Source: DATKZH01 sp964475955 (GTDB lineage: Bacteria > Planctomycetota > Planctomycetia > Pirellulales > Thermoguttaceae). Taken from it: a DNA stretch of 64,000 nt. Every line of letters begins with the position of its first letter. Position 1 is the first letter of the stretch. A model generated the notes under the pieces. The model had not been told where the DNA came from. It worked only from the letters and a program-made list of their open reading frames with translations, and did no database searches. Shown one piece after another: positions 56,188 to 64,000 of the stretch. Position numbers and translations under genes: made by a program. The stretch lies in contig CAYYZY010000010.1 in assembly GCA_964475955.1 (NCBI GenBank), forward strand, positions 1 to 64,000, read 5' to 3'.

Positions 56188-57192
56188 TCAAGGGACTCGC
56201 TTCAGCCAGGCTTCGCGCCAGAGTTGGTAGCAGTCGCGGGGGCAGCCTCGCCGGGAGACGCCGTTGCAGGTGACGCCCTCGAGGATCACCGTGTCGGAGA
56301 TCGGCTGGAGCCGGCCCGACCATTCGAGGACGATCCGCTCCACGCGCCGCGCCACCCGGAACCGCCGCCCGCAGAAGTCGAGCATGTCGGGCGCGAAGCC
56401 CAGGCCGCGGGTGCACCCGTTCTCGTCGAGGGTGGCTTCGATCTCCTCTTGGCTTTTGACCTCGACCAATTCGCCCGCCTGAAGATTGAGTCGGCCGCGC
56501 GGGGTCTTCCGCGCCCGGCCATACGGCGCCCGGCGCCGCCGGAAGCCGAGGAGACGGCGAACGGCGTTGTTGGTCAACAGCACCAGCATCCGGACGAGTT
56601 GCCTCGGGCGCATGTTGCCGGAGAGGACGTCGCGCGAGTACTGCCGCACGTCCCACCACGGAAGCGGAGTCGTCGCCCGCACCAGCTCGGTCGCCTGGCA
56701 GCTCAACCGGTCGCACCGGGCCATGGGCAGGGCGTCGCCGGATGAGCACGGGGCGGGGTTCGCGGAGGGGAGCGCGGTCGGCGCATCGGCGTCGTGCTCT
56801 TGCCGCGCCGTTTCTGTGTTCCCGTGGTGCTGGTCGGTCTCGCCCTCCGAGTCGGTCGAGGTCGCCGGCTTGAGCCAGGCCTCTTTCCAGAACCAGAGGC
56901 AGCCCATCTGGCAGCCGCCGTGCGCGGCCCCGTCGCACCGGACTCCTTCGAGGAGCACGGTTCCCTGCGACCGGGCCACGTAGTAGTGATGGTCCATGAA
57001 GACCTTGTCGGCACGCCGGTACACGCGGAAACGCCGCCCGCAGTACCGGGCCATCTCGGCCATGAATGGGAGCCCTTCGAGCTTGCCCTCGGCGTCGAGG
57101 GTGGCCTCGATCTCGGCGTGGCTTCGGATTTCGACCCAGTCGCCCACACGGAAAGGCGGCTTTCTCCGGTCGCCCCGTGAACGGAACATCAT
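56188..57192 (-). CDS. Tandemly duplicated Cys-module protein of unknown function
   Basis: A 334-residue protein built of two copies of a ~95-residue module (about 14-108 and 232-327) joined by a long, low-complexity linker. Each module runs G-(D/E)-x-V-E-(I/V)-(R/K)-S-x-x-E-I-E-A-T-L-D, then (Y/F)-C-G-R-R-F-R-V, then L-E-G-V-x-C-(D/N)-G, then G-C-x-x-x-C and (F/L)-W-(K/R)-E-A-W-L-K. Four Cys positions are conserved in both copies, which suggests metal or Fe-S binding. I recall similar single-module proteins in polysaccharide and natural-product clusters but no assigned function. ATG 57192 or 57189 follows AGGAGAG. It lies 187 bases downstream of the GNAT gene on the same strand. Confidence 0.75.
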   Translation of the reverse strand: MMFRSRGDRRKPPFRVGDWVEIRSHAEIEATLDAEGKLEGLPFMAEMARYCGRRFRVYRRADKVFMDHHYYVARSQGTVLLEGVRCDGAAHGGCQMGCLWFWKEAWLKPATSTDSEGETDQHHGNTETARQEHDADAPTALPSANPAPCSSGDALPMARCDRLSCQATELVRATTPLPWWDVRQYSRDVLSGNMRPRQLVRMLVLLTNNAVRRLLGFRRRRAPYGRARKTPRGRLNLQAGELVEVKSQEEIEATLDENGCTRGLGFAPDMLDFCGRRFRVARRVERIVLEWSGRLQPISDTVILEGVTCNGVSRRGCPRDCYQLWREAWLKRVP

Positions 57193-57246
57193 GCGGCGTC
57201 TCTCCTGGATAGCGTGTCGACTTAAGCTTGTCGTGCTGTATTTGCA

Positions 57247-57267
57247 GGACGGATTGGCAATCCGTCC
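57247..57267. repeat. 21-base palindrome GGACGGATTG/CAATCCGTCC
   Basis: Perfect 10-bp arms around one base, in the 5' leader of the Cys-module gene. It could be an operator or another dispersed planctomycete repeat. A direct repeat of the motif CAGAAGCGGAA (57314 and 57343 regions) lies just upstream. Confidence 0.6.
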
Positions 57268-57379
57268 GTGTCGTTGGCAAAAGGCCCGCGCGGAACGGGT
57301 CGGATCGCGTTGTCAGAAGCGGAATGCGTCGGAGCCGGTTGGCAGAAGCGGAACGGCACGGGGCGCGTTCTCACCAGGT

Positions 57380-58513
57380 TCAGGCGGATCGGGCGAGGAC
57401 GATGTCGTCGACGTTGGCGAAGCGGTCCTGGAACCAGCGTTTGAGCCGGAGGAGCTGGGCCCGGGTGGCGCTGGCCGGGAAATGCGTGTAGCGGTAGCTG
57501 GTCACTTGTGAGGTTTCCCAGTGCCGCTTATAGTCGAGCGAGCCGATGCCCAGATCGTACAGGTGATCGCCGCGCCGGAAACTGTCCTCGAGGACCATCT
57601 GCTGGAGCACGGTCCCGGGGCCGTGGGCCGACAGCTCGGGGTCGAACCCCACGCGAAGCCCGAACAGCGAGCCGCGGTAGCAGTAGTTGTAGGCGAAGGC
57701 GGCCGGCGTACCGCCGACCAGGAGCAGGTTCAGGTCGAGCGCGCCGGCCTTGGCGGCCACCGCGTGGGCGTCGCGGAGAAACGGCTCGACCGACTCGTGG
57801 CAGAGCGTGGTTCCCGTGGTGGAGGAGCCCTGCCAGCTTTTTCGGGCGATATCGAGGCAGGCGTCGTAGAGGTCCCAGCGGGGATCGCCGTCGCCGCAGG
57901 CCTCGCCCTCGGGCCGATAGCGGAGGTGCGTCACTTCGCCCTGCTTGGCCAAGCGGCGCTTCAGGCGGCGCACGTTGTGCCGCCACTTCTTGGTGCGCCC
58001 CTTCCAGTAGGCATCCCAGGTGCCGGAAGTGTCGACCACGGCCGCGCGGGCCCAGGGCTGCTCCCACGGCCGGAAGCCGGTCGACTGCATCACGCGTTGG
58101 GTGCGGCCGAAGTCGCAGCCGATCTTGTCGACCCAGCGCAGGTCGACCAGGTCCCAGTCGCGCCGGGTCTGGCGGATGTGCCGCATGCCGGCCAGCAGCG
58201 TGGCGGTGGGGTTCGGGCCGATGGGTCCGTAGAAGGTACCCCAGTCGTGCAGGGGGAAGGTGAGCACGCGGACCGCGCCCACGCGGGTCCTCTCCTTGCG
58301 CACGACCAGCGGGAGGATGCCGATCGGCCGGCCGGCGGCGGCCACGACCAGCGTGCGGAGCTTCTGGTCGCTCCCGCAGTGGCGCCAGTAGACTTCGAGC
58401 CAATCGAGCGACTGGAAGAAGGTGGCGTTGCCCGTCCGCGGCAACAGGGAGTTCCAAAGCAGCCGGTAGCTGGCCAGTTCCGCCGGATCGTTGACTTCGA
58501 CTACGCTGGGCAT
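57380..58513 (-). CDS. GNAT-fold acyltransferase (BioF2/FemAB-like)
   Basis: A 377-residue protein of the GNAT_6/BioF2 class. Diagnostic stretches are N-A-T-F-F-Q-S-L-D-W-L, W-R-H-N-V-R-R-L-K-R-R-L-A, A-F-A-Y-N-Y-C-Y-R-G-S-L-F-G-L-R-V-G-F-D, and H-L-Y-D-L-G-I-G-S-L-D-Y-K-R-H-W, the last typical of the FemAB-like fold. Such proteins transfer acyl or aminoacyl groups, often in exopolysaccharide biosynthesis. ATG 58513 gives the family start; GGAG is 11-12 bases upstream. It is divergent from the condensation-type acyltransferase at 59008. Confidence 0.88.
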   Translation of the reverse strand: MPSVVEVNDPAELASYRLLWNSLLPRTGNATFFQSLDWLEVYWRHCGSDQKLRTLVVAAAGRPIGILPLVVRKERTRVGAVRVLTFPLHDWGTFYGPIGPNPTATLLAGMRHIRQTRRDWDLVDLRWVDKIGCDFGRTQRVMQSTGFRPWEQPWARAAVVDTSGTWDAYWKGRTKKWRHNVRRLKRRLAKQGEVTHLRYRPEGEACGDGDPRWDLYDACLDIARKSWQGSSTTGTTLCHESVEPFLRDAHAVAAKAGALDLNLLLVGGTPAAFAYNYCYRGSLFGLRVGFDPELSAHGPGTVLQQMVLEDSFRRGDHLYDLGIGSLDYKRHWETSQVTSYRYTHFPASATRAQLLRLKRWFQDRFANVDDIVLARSA

Positions 58514-59007
58514 CGTGTTGCGGGCTCCGAGGTGCGGCGAGATCGTCAGGGGGCGTGCGGGCGACCGAACGGTCTCGCAAGGAGAGCAACTCGTGCGCCG
58601 CAGGGTGCGGGGCGAGTCGGCCTGCGAGGATTGGATGCCGCAAGCCTTTTCTGGGAAACAGGTTGCACCGAGCGGCGGCGTTCGCCTGCCGGTGCGCGGG
58701 CCTCGCGCCGGTGTGGCAAAAAGGCCACGGGCGCGGCGGCGCGATGAGGTCGGAGGACACGCCGAGCGACGGCCGCTTCGACCCCCCGCGCAAACGCGCT
58801 GCCGACGGCCACAGGTTGCACGCCGTACCGAAGTCCGCAGCCACCCCGCGAACGACGGACCCCGCTTTTCGGCCACTGGGGCGCCCGGGTTGGGAGGGCC
58901 CCGGAGTTGCGTCCTCTTCGGTCGTCCGGTCTGGTAGAATCTGACGAGCCGGGCCCTTGCAGGCCCCGACGTAGCGCTTCCCCCAACCTCCTGCCGCCGA
59001 ACTACCC
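58514..59007. other. Divergent gap between the two acyltransferase genes
   Basis: This 494-base interval shows no convincing gene. A TAGAAT (58935-58940) could be a -10 element for the + strand gene but has no good -35 partner. The sequence CTGGGAAACAGGTTGCA near 58652 resembles one at 30440. No terminator is expected here and none is seen. Confidence 0.4.
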
Positions 59008-60360
59008 ATGCCGTTTCCCTTGCCGCTGGCTCCGATGGAGCGATACATGCTGGCCGACGATTGGCCGACCCATCCGCGCACCTTCTACGTGCGGCTCCGC
59101 CTGGAGGGCCGGTTCGACCGGGCGGGCTTCGAGCGGGCCGCCGACGCGGCCCTGGCGCGCCACCCGCTGCTGGGCGCCCTGGTGCGGTCGAAGGGACGCA
59201 GGGCGTGGTGGGTCGCGGCCGAGGATCAACGCCCGGAGATCCGTTGGGAGCAGGACTTCGAGCGCGACGTCGCCCGGTCGGCCGTGCCCGTCGACCTCCA
59301 TCGCCGCGTCGGCCTGAAACTCTGGGTGTGCGAGTCGGACGGGCGCACTCGGCTGTGGATCGAGTCGCACCACTCCTGTTCCGACGGGCTGGGCCTGGTG
59401 CGTTTCGCCGAGGACCTGCTGGCGGCCTACGCGGCCGAGCGGGAAGGCGGCGAGCCGAGGTTCCGGCCGCTCGACGCCGATCGGCTTCGCGACCGGGGCG
59501 TCTACGCCCGTTCCCGCGTCGCCGGGTGGCTCCGCTGGCCGTTCGAGGTGCTCTGCATCGCCGGCTCGGCCGAGTACTTCCTGCACCGGCCGGTGCCGCT
59601 GGCGCTTCCCGGCACGGAGTCGGTCGACGACGGCGAGCCGTCGCCCCGGTTCGCCGGGTACCGGCACCAGTTCACCGCCGACGAAACGGCCGCCCTGCGA
59701 AGCGCCGCCCAGGCCGAAAAGGCCACGCTCAACGACCTCCTGCTGCGCGACCTGTTCCTGGCGTCGCAGGCCTGGATCGAGCGCCACCGCGCCGACGATC
59801 GGGCCGGCCTGGTGCGAATCATGGCGCCGATCAACCTCCGCACGCGCCTGCACGCCCAGATGCCGGCCGCCGACTGCGTGTGCATGGTCAACATCGAGCG
59901 GCGCGTGCAGCGTTGGAAAGACCCGGCCAAGATGCTCCGCCTGGTGAGCGTGGAGATGGGCTGGGTGAAGCGGCTGCGCCTGGGGGTCGTCATGCTGCGG
60001 ATCTTCGAGCTGTTGCAGCTCTTTCTCGGCAGCCTCAAGCCGGTGATCCCGGCCGACCGCTGCCTGGCCAGTTGCGTGCTGAGCAACCTGGGCCGGCCGG
60101 TGGCCGACTGGCCGCTGGCCGACGCCGAAGGACGCGTGCGCGCGGGCGACGTCGAGCTGGTCGAGATCGAGCTGCTGCCGCCGGTCCGGCCGCTCACCTC
60201 CGCGGCGTTCGGCGCCGCCACGCTCGCCGGGCGACTGACGATCAGCCTGCTGGCCGACCGCCGCGCGCTTGGCCCCGACGGGGGCGAAGAACTGCTCGGG
60301 CTCTACGTCGCCCGGCTCCGCGAAACGGCCCGAACGGAATCGAGCGAGGCAACCGGCTGA
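59008..60360 (+). CDS. Condensation-domain-like acyltransferase
   Basis: A 450-residue member of the CoA-dependent acyltransferase superfamily (condensation / PapA / wax-ester-synthase like). The catalytic motif H121-H-S-C-S-D-G127 (HHxxxDG) is intact in E-S-H-H-S-C-S-D-G-L-G. A second-half motif with N-L-R-T-R-L and a bridging N-L-G-R-P are seen. It stands alone, not fused to adenylation or carrier domains, so it is more likely a free-standing acyltransferase for a lipid or glycolipid than part of a peptide synthetase. ATG 59008 is the best start. Confidence 0.85.
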   Translation: MPFPLPLAPMERYMLADDWPTHPRTFYVRLRLEGRFDRAGFERAADAALARHPLLGALVRSKGRRAWWVAAEDQRPEIRWEQDFERDVARSAVPVDLHRRVGLKLWVCESDGRTRLWIESHHSCSDGLGLVRFAEDLLAAYAAEREGGEPRFRPLDADRLRDRGVYARSRVAGWLRWPFEVLCIAGSAEYFLHRPVPLALPGTESVDDGEPSPRFAGYRHQFTADETAALRSAAQAEKATLNDLLLRDLFLASQAWIERHRADDRAGLVRIMAPINLRTRLHAQMPAADCVCMVNIERRVQRWKDPAKMLRLVSVEMGWVKRLRLGVVMLRIFELLQLFLGSLKPVIPADRCLASCVLSNLGRPVADWPLADAEGRVRAGDVELVEIELLPPVRPLTSAAFGAATLAGRLTISLLADRRALGPDGGEELLGLYVARLRETARTESSEATG

Positions 60361-60879
60361 CCCGCACGCTCTGCAAGCCGGGAGAGCCTGGGCAGTCGTC
60401 AGTCGGATGCACCCCTTGACTCCCGAATCGGCCTGGGGGGGTCCTTTAGTGTGAGAGCGCAGGTTCCACTCGGATGCGGGATTCGGCAGCCTGGAGCGGC
60501 GTCCAGATTCCCCAACGCGACTAGGCTTTTTGCCCTGATTCGCGTCGAAGTCGGCCGTTGGTCGATCTTGCGCTGTAGTATTAGGCGGGCGGTCTCGGTG
60601 CGACCGGGTCTGTTGGTCCCGCGGAACGCACTGCCAGTGGACGTGCTCCACGCTCCGGCACCGATTGGAGGGAAGGGCTTCTGTGGCGCTCGGGAATCGC
60701 CGAGGAGCCGGAACGCCGCGGAGGGCGTTCCCTTGTGTAGGCGAATCGCGCACGGGGATTTGGGCGTTTCGTTGTCGGGATACGCAACTGCGTCTGAGAT
60801 CTCACGCTGGGGCGTTCGGGTTCTGGTGGACATGAACCTGTCCGTTGAGTGGATCGCCTTCCTGGAACAGGCAGGTTGG
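60361..60879. other. Gap holding a palindrome and a toxin-gene remnant
   Basis: Apart from a perfect GGAACGCC palindrome (60710-60731) and the 5' fragment of a DUF5615-like gene (60814-60918), I see nothing coding. No clear terminator for the acyltransferase gene was found. Confidence 0.4.
60710..60731. repeat. Dispersed GGAACGCC palindrome, copy 2
   Basis: GGAACGCC-GCGGAG-GGCGTTCC, perfect 8-bp arms. The copy at 52765-52786 differs by one base in the right arm; both are followed by CT. Confidence 0.7.
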
Positions 60880-60918
60880 TCAGCGGTCCATTGGTCCACT
60901 GTCGGCGATCCACGCGTC
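60814..60918 (+). pseudogene. Remnant of a DUF5615 PIN-like toxin gene (N-terminal fragment)
   Basis: The frame encodes R-V-L-V-D-M-N-L-S and then W-x-A-F-L-E-x-A-G-W-x-A-V-H-W-S-T-V-G-D-P-R, which I recognise as the N-terminus of DUF5615 PIN-like toxins of toxin-antitoxin pairs. The acidic metal-binding D of V-D-M-N is present. After G-D-P-R the match stops abruptly, where the antisense of the DUF885 gene begins, so the rest (about 80 residues) is gone. The usual ATG before R-V-L-V is GTT here. No antitoxin gene is visible. Confidence 0.6.
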
Positions 60919-62658
60919 GACGTTCGCTTCCAGCACGTCGAGCGTGACGGCCCCGCTGGCCAGGACGACGTCGTGGAAGGCCCGCACGTCGAACCGCTCT
61001 CCCAACTCGCGTTCGGCCCGGGAGCGCAGGGCGCGGATCTTCAGCTCGCCGATCTTGTAGGCCAGCGCCTGGCCCGGCCAGACGATGTAGCGGTCGACCT
61101 CGTTCTCCACGTCGAGCCGCGTCTTGGCCGTGTTGGCGAGGAAGTAGTCGATCGCGCGCTGCCGGTCCCAGCGGAAGCTGTGGATGCCCGTGTCGACCAC
61201 CAGGCGCACCGCCCGCCACATCTCGTAGGTCAACTGGCCGAACTTCGAGTAGGGTTCCTGGTAAAGCCCCAGCTCTTCGCCGAGCCCTTCGCTGTACAGG
61301 GCCCAGCCCTCGACGTACGCCGTATAGCCCGTGTAGCGGCGGAAGTTGGGCAGGTCATCGAGCTCCATGGCCAGGGCGATCTGGAGGTGGTGGCCGGGCA
61401 CGGCCTCGTGCGAGGCAAGCACCTCGATCTCGTATTTGGGGCGGCTTTCGGGCTGGTAGAGGTTGACGCAGTACATGCCCGCCCGGGTGCCGTCGGCCGC
61501 CGGAGGCTGGTAGAAGGCGGCCGTCGTGTCGGGCGCGAGATGGGCGGGGATCGGCTCCACGCCGTAGGGCGTTCGCGGCAAGCGGCCGAACAGCTTCACC
61601 AGGCCCGGGTCGATCCGCTTGCACACCGCCCGGTTCGCCCTGAGCAGGTCTTCCGCATCGGTGTAATAGAACTTCGGATCGGTGCGCAGGTGTTCGAGAA
61701 ACTCGGGAAACGTCCCCTCCCACTCAACCCGCCGGAGCACCTCGTCCATCTCGCCGCGGATCCGGGCGACCTCTTTCCGGCCGATCTCGTGGATCTCGCG
61801 CGGCGAAAGCTCGGTGGTGGTGAACTCCCGGGCCTTCAGCGCATAAAGCTCCTTGCCGCGGGGCATCTGCCAGACGCCCACCTCCTCGAAACACGCCGGG
61901 ACGTACTCCGTCTCGAAGAACTCGGCCAGGCGCCGGTAGGCGGGCACCACCTCGTCGGCGATCGCCGCCTTGGCTTCGCCGACGAGCCGCCGCCGCTCGG
62001 GCGGCTCGATCGTCTCGGGCATGGCGGCCAGCGGCTTGAAGAAGAGGCTTTCGGCCGGATCGTCGACGATCTGACGCCGTATCTGCGGCGGCACGCGCTG
62101 CATCACCACGCGCGGGTGGACCCGCTTGGCTTCGATGCCGGCACGCATCAGGCCGATCGTCTGGTCGACGTAGGTCCTCAGCGTCTCAAGCCGGGCGATC
62201 CAGTCCTCGTAGTGCTCGACCCGGGCGAACGGGATCAGGTCGGCCAAGCGGCTGGCGTCCTGGACCCCGCCCAACTGCGTGATCGGCAGCAAGTGCCAGC
62301 CGAAGGGATACGCCTCGACCTCCTGCTCGTACTCGCGGCGGAAGAGCCGGTAGTTGACCGCGTCGGCCTTGTCGAGGGCGCCGGTGTCGATCGCGTCGAG
62401 CTGCCGGAGGACGTCGCGCCGATGGGCGTGCCGGGCGCAGATCGCGTCGAGGCTCGCGTCGGGCCAGCGGTCGTTGTACCGCAGGTCGCCCAACTCCGAT
62501 GCCCAAACGGGATTCGTCTTGAGGGCCCACTCCCACTCGGCCTCGAAGATCGCGTGGAGCTTCTCGGCAGGCGACCGCTTCGCCGGCGGCCCGCCCTCCG
62601 AGGCGAGGGCCCCGCCGAAACACGTCACAACGCAGAAAACGACAAGAGCACAACGCAT
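60880..62658 (-). CDS. DUF885-family exported metallopeptidase-like protein
   Basis: A 592-residue exported protein. A signal peptide (MRCALVVFCVVTCFGGALA) precedes the DUF885 domain. The gluzincin-like motif H417-E418-A-V-P-G-H423-H424 is intact, with a downstream E-G-W-A-L-Y-S-E-x-L-G-x-E-L-G that provides the further zinc-binding Glu. The family is thought to be zinc-dependent dipeptidase/carboxypeptidase-like. ATG 62658 is preferred over GTG 62664. Its last few codons overlap the truncated DUF5615 fragment on the other strand, so the DNA just after the stop was probably rearranged. Confidence 0.9.
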   Translation of the reverse strand: MRCALVVFCVVTCFGGALASEGGPPAKRSPAEKLHAIFEAEWEWALKTNPVWASELGDLRYNDRWPDASLDAICARHAHRRDVLRQLDAIDTGALDKADAVNYRLFRREYEQEVEAYPFGWHLLPITQLGGVQDASRLADLIPFARVEHYEDWIARLETLRTYVDQTIGLMRAGIEAKRVHPRVVMQRVPPQIRRQIVDDPAESLFFKPLAAMPETIEPPERRRLVGEAKAAIADEVVPAYRRLAEFFETEYVPACFEEVGVWQMPRGKELYALKAREFTTTELSPREIHEIGRKEVARIRGEMDEVLRRVEWEGTFPEFLEHLRTDPKFYYTDAEDLLRANRAVCKRIDPGLVKLFGRLPRTPYGVEPIPAHLAPDTTAAFYQPPAADGTRAGMYCVNLYQPESRPKYEIEVLASHEAVPGHHLQIALAMELDDLPNFRRYTGYTAYVEGWALYSEGLGEELGLYQEPYSKFGQLTYEMWRAVRLVVDTGIHSFRWDRQRAIDYFLANTAKTRLDVENEVDRYIVWPGQALAYKIGELKIRALRSRAERELGERFDVRAFHDVVLASGAVTLDVLEANVDAWIADSGPMDR

Positions 62659-62871
62659 GGGCACGGCTCACCCGGGCTAGAGGCAACGCATGGCGGGGAT
62701 AAGAAGCGGTCCGCCGCGCGGATCGCTCACGCAACGTAAATAGTGACCGCATTCATGCGGTCGCAAGCCGGCGCGCGCCGTCGGGGCCCGATGAATCGGC
62801 GCACGACGAACGCAAAGGAACCGTTCCTCGTCACGGATTCGGGGCAGGACGGCTCCGGCCCCAATAGTCTA

Positions 62872-62932
62872 CAAAGAAAACGGCCACGATCCACCGAAGG
62901 GACCTTGGTCCCAGGGCGGTGGATCATGGCCG
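62872..62932 (-). terminator. Strong intrinsic terminator of the Tyr/Pro-rich gene
   Basis: Arms 62881-62896 and 62917-62932 pair at 15 of 16 positions, with an inner perfect stem GGGACC-TT-GGTCCC (62899-62912). Read on the - strand, the hairpin is followed by TTTTCTTTGT. It lies about 30 bases past the stop at 62962. The rest of the 62659-62961 gap holds nothing I can identify. Confidence 0.85.
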
Positions 62933-62961
62933 AAGGATCGGCCGCGCTTCGGGCCTTGGCC

Positions 62962-63501
62962 TCAGAAGTGGGGGTTCTCGATCCTCCGCGGCTCGTGAGC
63001 CACGTAGCGATCGACCGTCTCGCCGGCCGTGTCTTTTTCTTGCGACACGTACGGGTTGCGGACAACCAGCGCCCGAGGGGCTCTCGATGCGGAAGCGGCC
63101 TGGGGCGCCGGTTTCTCGGTTCCCTGCTTCCCGCCCTTCGGTGGGGTCTGAAGCCATCGTGGGCGGTCGCCTTGCCCGGCCGCAGGGCCGAGGCCGTACG
63201 AATGCCGCGCGCCGCGCAGCTCGAACTGCGGCGACACGTATCCCGGCACGTACGCGTACGGGCTGTAGCCGTAGGGGCGCGGCACGATGTGGCTGTAGTA
63301 GACCGGCGGGTGCACCGCATAGTAGGGGATCGATTTGTCGGCCCGGAGGGGGATCGGCGGCAAGTACGGATAGTGGGCGTAGGGCAAGTAATTGGGCCCG
63401 AAGCCCTGAAAGTCCTGCGCGGGGGCTTCCGCCGCCAGGATGAGCCCCATCGCCACGGCCACAGCGCACAGCGCCACCCAAACTCCCAATTTGTCGATCA
63501 T
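62962..63501 (-). CDS. Tyr/Pro-rich exported protein
   Basis: A 179-residue protein with a signal peptide (M-I-D-K-L-G-V-W-V-A-L-C-A-V-A-V-A-M-G-L, cleavage near A-P-A-Q-D). The mature part is very rich in Tyr, Pro and aromatic residues (L-P-Y-A-H-Y-P-Y-L-P-P, P-R-P-Y-G-Y-S-P-Y-A-Y-V-P), then a basic, Pro-rich tail. ATG 63501 follows AGGTGG by five bases. Such sequences are probably structural or disordered envelope proteins. No family recognised. Confidence 0.75.
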   Translation of the reverse strand: MIDKLGVWVALCAVAVAMGLILAAEAPAQDFQGFGPNYLPYAHYPYLPPIPLRADKSIPYYAVHPPVYYSHIVPRPYGYSPYAYVPGYVSPQFELRGARHSYGLGPAAGQGDRPRWLQTPPKGGKQGTEKPAPQAASASRAPRALVVRNPYVSQEKDTAGETVDRYVAHEPRRIENPHF

Positions 63502-63675
63502 CGCTGCCACCTGGATCGGAGAAGCTGTCGAGAGTGCCCTTACTTTCCAGGCTAATTGGGCCCGGCAGCGATACAAGGCACAAACCCCGCGGAAATCGAC
63601 GCGGGCGTCGCGGACGGCTTCCCCCGAAAGTGGCATTCGGCGCACCTCAAGCCGCCGGAGGGCGCCAGGCGGGGC

Positions 63676-64000
63676 TCACGCGCTGGGCGTCTCGGCGGTA
63701 TCGGAGGGTTCCGTGTCTTCGGGCGGCTCGTTCCCCGGCTTCGGGCTCGGGGCGGGTGAAGGTTCCGGCGCGGGGTCCGCCTCCGCTGCCGAGGGAGCGT
63801 CACCCGTCGGCGCAGGCTCATCGTCGCCGCCCGAAACCGTCTCCGCTTTGCCCTGCTCCTCGACCTGTTCCCGCCGGAACACGTACGGCTCGTCGCCGCC
63901 GGGGATTTCTTGGACGTCGTAGATCACCGTGCCCAACTCCTCATCCGATACGGCCGGCCCACAGCCGCTGACGAAGAGAACGACGGCCAGGCTACACAAG
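63676..64000 (-). CDS. Small lipoprotein with Pro/Glu-rich tail, 5' end outside window
   Basis: At least 107 residues are visible. The frame runs off the right edge of the window; the TTG near 63999 is not a convincing start, so the true start lies beyond it. A lipobox V-S-G-C is followed by a short folded-looking stretch (E-E-L-G-T-V-I-Y-D-V-Q-E-I-P) and then a low-complexity tail of Pro, Glu, Ala and Asp. The tail suggests a spacer from the membrane. It lies 174 bases upstream of the Tyr/Pro-rich gene on the same strand. Function unknown. Confidence 0.7.
   Translation of the reverse strand, partial: LCSLAVVLFVSGCGPAVSDEELGTVIYDVQEIPGGDEPYVFRREQVEEQGKAETVSGGDDEPAPTGDAPSAAEADPAPEPSPAPSPKPGNEPPEDTEPSDTAETPSA

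Noticed and set aside
59002..60753. A 583-codon - strand frame
   Set aside because: Antisense to the condensation-type acyltransferase, which has an intact catalytic motif on the + strand.

Overview
This window looks like chromosomal DNA of a planctomycete, probably of the Pirellulales type. The base composition is GC-rich. Direct protein-level signs are an N-terminal LEPR-XLL type motif, GEVED / SdrD-B / Calx-beta surface-protein modules, an ECF sigma factor overlapping a transmembrane Ser/Thr kinase, a hydrazine-synthase-alpha-like exported di-heme propeller protein, a secreted caspase-like protein, a TolC-family lipoprotein and many proline-rich exported proteins. No rRNA, tRNA, CRISPR array, prophage or intact insertion sequence was seen. 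The species cannot be named from the sequence.

Layout. Positions 1-23569 hold two adjacent exported giants on the + strand: a protein of more than 6,080 residues cut by the left window edge, and a 1,559-residue gingipain-like (C25) peptidase. Both end in the same module, a beta-rich domain followed by 8 or 9 copies of a 46-51-residue repeat. Positions 24058-31615 carry bioB, the sigma/kinase pair, a DUF11-repeat protein and a lipoprotein. Positions 31646-33795 carry RNase D and a broken antiporter. Positions 34117-35889 carry a PLP-dependent D-amino-acid enzyme and a LuxR-type HTH protein. Positions 36054-42360 (- strand) carry the HzsA-like protein, a rhomboid protease and a membrane-anchored coiled-coil protein. 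Positions 42715-48250 carry a TolC-like lipoprotein with a very large Ala-rich insertion and a zinc-ribbon membrane protein. Positions 48290-58513 (- strand) carry mutS, a family member with an apparent internal deletion, a small low-GC gene, a two-helix membrane protein, a metacaspase, a tandem Cys-module protein and a GNAT-type acyltransferase. Positions 59008-63999 carry a condensation-type acyltransferase, a remnant of a DUF5615 toxin, a DUF885 peptidase-like protein, a Tyr/Pro-rich exported protein and a lipoprotein cut by the right edge.

How parts may work together. The sigma factor and kinase overlap by four bases and very likely form one signalling unit. The C25 peptidase shares its C-terminal module with its giant neighbour, so both are probably handled by the same export or anchoring route, and the peptidase may process the giant; this is inference. 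The acyltransferases at 57380-60360 and the Cys-module protein at 56188-57192 could belong to an envelope lipid or polysaccharide pathway, but the window does not show the rest of such a pathway.

The most unusual signals are the nesting of domains in the giant protein (Calx-beta domains cut in two by beta-propellers, SdrB-like domains cut by nidogen-like domains and by a recurring ~90-residue module I cannot name), the 47-residue C-terminal repeat shared by neighbours, the ~420-residue Ala-rich insertion in a TolC-family protein, and several families of dispersed inverted repeats in the intergenic DNA.
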